NCBI GenBank assembly: GCA_965230185.1
Contig: OZ245995.1
Coordinates: forward strand, 2,418,001 to 2,482,000
Reading direction: 5' to 3'
Source: Motiliproteus sp965230185
GTDB taxonomy: Bacteria > Pseudomonadota > Gammaproteobacteria > Pseudomonadales > Balneatricaceae
Length of the DNA stretch: 64,000 nucleotides
The number at the start of each line of letters is the position of its first letter. The stretch's first letter is position 1. Positions 62,232 to 64,000 of the stretch are shown here, piece after piece. Under the pieces are notes generated by a model. The model was not told where the DNA came from and searched no databases. It worked only from the letters and a program-made list of their open reading frames with translations. The position numbers and the translations under genes are program-made.

Positions 62232-62552
62232 GATGTCCTCGTTGTTATTCTGGGTAAGGCTCGATCATCAGTTGTCCGGCTCCGGCAGGGATACGGAGGC
62301 CGGTTATTGATCTGAGAATAGAGAGAGGCTGTAAACCAGATTGGCGGGAAATGTAGGAATTTGTGAGGGAATGTAACTCGATGTAACTGTGGTCCCGGGA
62401 GGCTTCGGGATTGGACCGAATTCGGATAGTGGGTGGGGTAAACCAGTCAGTCCCGATACCGGGCGTAGTGCTGGTTCCGTTTCAGAAAACTAACGGAATT
62501 GCGACCGAGGCTTCAGTCGCTGGTTATGTATCTTCGTACCGGAAAAAATTTC
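62232..62552. other. Intergenic region upstream of aldehyde dehydrogenase
   Basis: The 321 bases contain the ALDH promoter. A TGTAAACC at about 62324 is half a TyrR-type box but lacks its partner at the right spacing. No gene was found. Confidence 0.35.
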
Positions 62553-62950
62553 TTACCAGTACTCCGGCCTGTTGAGTGCTTTCACGCAACGAGGGGATCC
62601 TGAAATAGGCCGACCTCACCACCATCCAGTGATTGACAGAACCAGTCTTCTGGCTGAGTCAATACTAAAGGAGCTTTGAAGATATCTTCCGTAATGGATT
62701 CGAATCCTGCTTTCGATTATAAATTCGGATCACCATAGGTAAAAGCCAGCTTTATACCTTTTTACTTCAACTGGCCAATGCTAACGTTAATCAATTTCTG
62801 ACCAACTCCTTTACCCTGGCGGCTTGTCTGGACGGTTACAGACGACAAAATAAAAGCCTCAACAAGAGTATCCAATTTCAACCTCGTGAAAAAAACACGC
62901 TCGACTATCTTTTTATTTTAAGTGGCAACATATTCAAAAACATTCTGGGA
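62553..62950 (-). pseudogene. Decayed GNAT-family acetyltransferase
   Basis: One minus-strand frame reads as a GNAT protein interrupted by stop codons: the acetyl-CoA motif RQGKGVGQKLI, then a stop, KGIKLAFTYGDPNL, a stop, SKAGFESITEDIF, APLVLTQPEDWF and QSLDGG. The family's usual C-terminal segment CVKALNRPEYW reappears in another frame, ending at 62553, which indicates a frameshift. A further stop lies before IVERVFF near the N-terminus, and the exact 5' end is unclear. The number of defects in consecutive family segments shows a true pseudogene, not a read error. The region is AT-richer than the rest of the window. Confidence 0.8.
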
Positions 62951-63024
62951 GTCAGTGGTATTGAACAAATTAAATACCAGATTGCCAATTATTGTTCCTT
63001 CTGACTGGTCTTCAGAGTCAGAAA

Positions 63025-63426
63025 TCACCCTCGTAAATAGTTGTCTGATTTCTGCTTTATCAGATTTTTATATGGTGACAGATTTACATCTTCTCCAATG
63101 AAGCCTGACTTAGCTGTTTTTTTATGTATCTCACGAATTGTCCGGCCACCAGCAGGAGCAAGAGCGTTGCTTTCACAGAAGTTCGATGTGCGCCCGAATT
63201 CAGGAAATGGCGGTGTGCACAGTTCTATGCAGGTCCAGTCACTCCTCAGACCCCAGGTCCTGACTTGATCAACCCGCATTGAATCAGCACCGGAGAATCG
63301 ATAATCAGGTATAATATGAAGCTTCTGAATTACTTCGATTTTTCCGCCTGCGTACAGAGTGCGGAGGTCCACCCCCCTTGGCGTGTCATTGACTGATTTG
63401 TCAAATATGTTGTCTTCCTGGCTCAA
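63025..63426 (-). CDS. Hypothetical protein (133 aa)
   Basis: This open frame of 133 codons, in the AT-rich end of the window, has no recognised domain, signal peptide or membrane segment. It lacks a strong ribosome binding site. It may be a real small gene, or chance coding in decayed DNA next to a pseudogene. Confidence 0.35.
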   Translation of the reverse strand: MSQEDNIFDKSVNDTPRGVDLRTLYAGGKIEVIQKLHIIPDYRFSGADSMRVDQVRTWGLRSDWTCIELCTPPFPEFGRTSNFCESNALAPAGGRTIREIHKKTAKSGFIGEDVNLSPYKNLIKQKSDNYLRG

Positions 63427-63506
63427 TGCTATACCCTAGACAGACATCCCCCGTTTTGTCATTTATCCTCGATAGCTGGCTTAGCGCTTATTTATGAGGC
63501 AGCCAG

Positions 63507-64000
63507 GTGACAAATCTACGTTTATGCTACCAGACCATTGAGTTTGGAAAAACAGATATTCACCTCTGTACTTTACGCAATACGCAAGAATTTCATGATC
63601 CCGAAGGCGTTGCTGAAAAGCTTGGTATATCCTCGGCATCCTGGCCTATTTTTGGAGTGATCTGGCCATCAAGTTTAGTTCTGGCCCACTTCATGTTTGA
63701 CTACAACACCGATTCTAAACGGATACTGGAAGTCGGGTGTGGTATGGCACTATCCAGCTTACTCCTGAACAAACAGCGATCTGATATTACAGCAACTGAC
63801 TATCACCCGGAGACACAGAAATTTCTAAAAAGAAATGTATCACTTAATGGGGACAGAGCAATTGCATTCGAGCAGGTAGATTGGGCAGATAGAAATGACA
63901 ATCTGGGACTTTTTGACCTGATAATCGGCAGCGACCTGTTGTATGAAGACAATCATATTGAATTACTGGCCAGCTTCATCGCAGGGCACTCAAATCCAGC
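63507..64000 (+). CDS. Class I SAM-dependent methyltransferase, 3'-truncated
   Basis: The frame runs from a GTG at 63507 to the window end (164 residues visible). It has the SAM-binding motif I ILEVGCGMALSSLLL, a WPIFGVIWPSSLVLAHFM segment before it, an acidic residue in TATDYHP and DLIIGSDLLYE, the arrangement of Methyltransf_16-type (METTL21/protein-lysine-like) methyltransferases. The target cannot be told. It follows the AT-rich pseudogene region and shares its low GC. Confidence 0.75.
   Translation, partial: MTNLRLCYQTIEFGKTDIHLCTLRNTQEFHDPEGVAEKLGISSASWPIFGVIWPSSLVLAHFMFDYNTDSKRILEVGCGMALSSLLLNKQRSDITATDYHPETQKFLKRNVSLNGDRAIAFEQVDWADRNDNLGLFDLIIGSDLLYEDNHIELLASFIAGHSNP

Noticed and set aside
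62696..62707. GGATTCGAATCC resembling a tRNA T-arm
   Set aside because: No acceptor, D or anticodon arms fit around it, and it codes for part of the GNAT pseudogene.

Overview
The window looks like a chromosomal segment of a marine-type gammaproteobacterium. The evidence is a TyrR-type regulator with E. coli TyrR domain order and length, a YbiT-type ABC-F ATPase, a long-form purC, a gammaproteobacterial-type metA, a DNAJ_related protein, and TRAP transporters with a sulfoacetate-type gene pair. No rRNA, tRNA, insertion sequence or CRISPR array was seen. The last ~1.4 kb is visibly more AT-rich than the rest and contains a decayed gene.

Layout. 1-2.4 kb: end of an acylating (sulfo)acetaldehyde dehydrogenase and its partner CoA ligase (sauS-sauT-like). 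3.1-7.9 kb: korCAB, a 2-oxoacid:ferredoxin oxidoreductase with an NADP/ferredoxin-type flavoprotein. 8-9 kb: metA with an apparent frameshift. 9.5-17.8 kb: GMC oxidoreductase, IclR regulator, a complete TRAP transporter whose binding protein carries a Tat signal, and two orphan binding proteins. 17.9-22.5 kb: oxygenase/LysR/SDR/DMT permease and two unknown genes. 23.1-28.6 kb: an unusual tightly overlapping operon of a PqqD-like protein, a tandem ATP-grasp protein, a LysA-like PLP decarboxylase and a urea transporter fused to a degenerate sirtuin. 28.7-35 kb: secreted hydrolase, J-domain protein, EF-hand protein, ybiT, a beta-barrel protein and purC. 35-36 kb: repeat-rich, gene-free DNA. 36.5-54.9 kb: an aromatic-degradation region. 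54.9-62.2 kb: a TorR-like regulator with a degenerate receiver, then aromatic aminotransferase, arylpyruvate decarboxylase, TyrR-like activator and aldehyde dehydrogenase. 62.5-64 kb: GNAT pseudogene, an unknown ORF and a truncated methyltransferase.

How it fits together. The minus-strand operon had-oah-dch-bcrCBAD-fdx-GNAT-SDR has the Thauera-type class I benzoyl-CoA reductase gene order: it de-aromatizes benzoyl-CoA and opens the ring to 3-hydroxypimelyl-CoA. korCAB would recharge the ferredoxin from 2-oxoglutarate. The divergent operon gcdH-hydrolase-thiolase-boxR/bzdR-MBL supplies glutaryl-CoA dehydrogenation and a benzoyl-CoA-type regulator. The Ehrlich-type genes at 56-62 kb could turn phenylalanine into phenylacetate, which other bacteria take to benzoyl-CoA. 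Benzoate-CoA ligase, the phenylacetate-to-benzoyl-CoA steps and most of beta-oxidation are not in the window.

Regulation. TGCA motifs sit just downstream of the predicted -10 at korC, had-bcr and gcdH, as expected for a BzdR/BoxR-type repressor. LiuR-type palindromes overlap the had-bcr and thioesterase promoters, and a LiuR-like MerR gene lies just beyond the end of the bcr operon. This suggests dual control. The best candidate for an undescribed system is the 23.1-28.6 kb operon.
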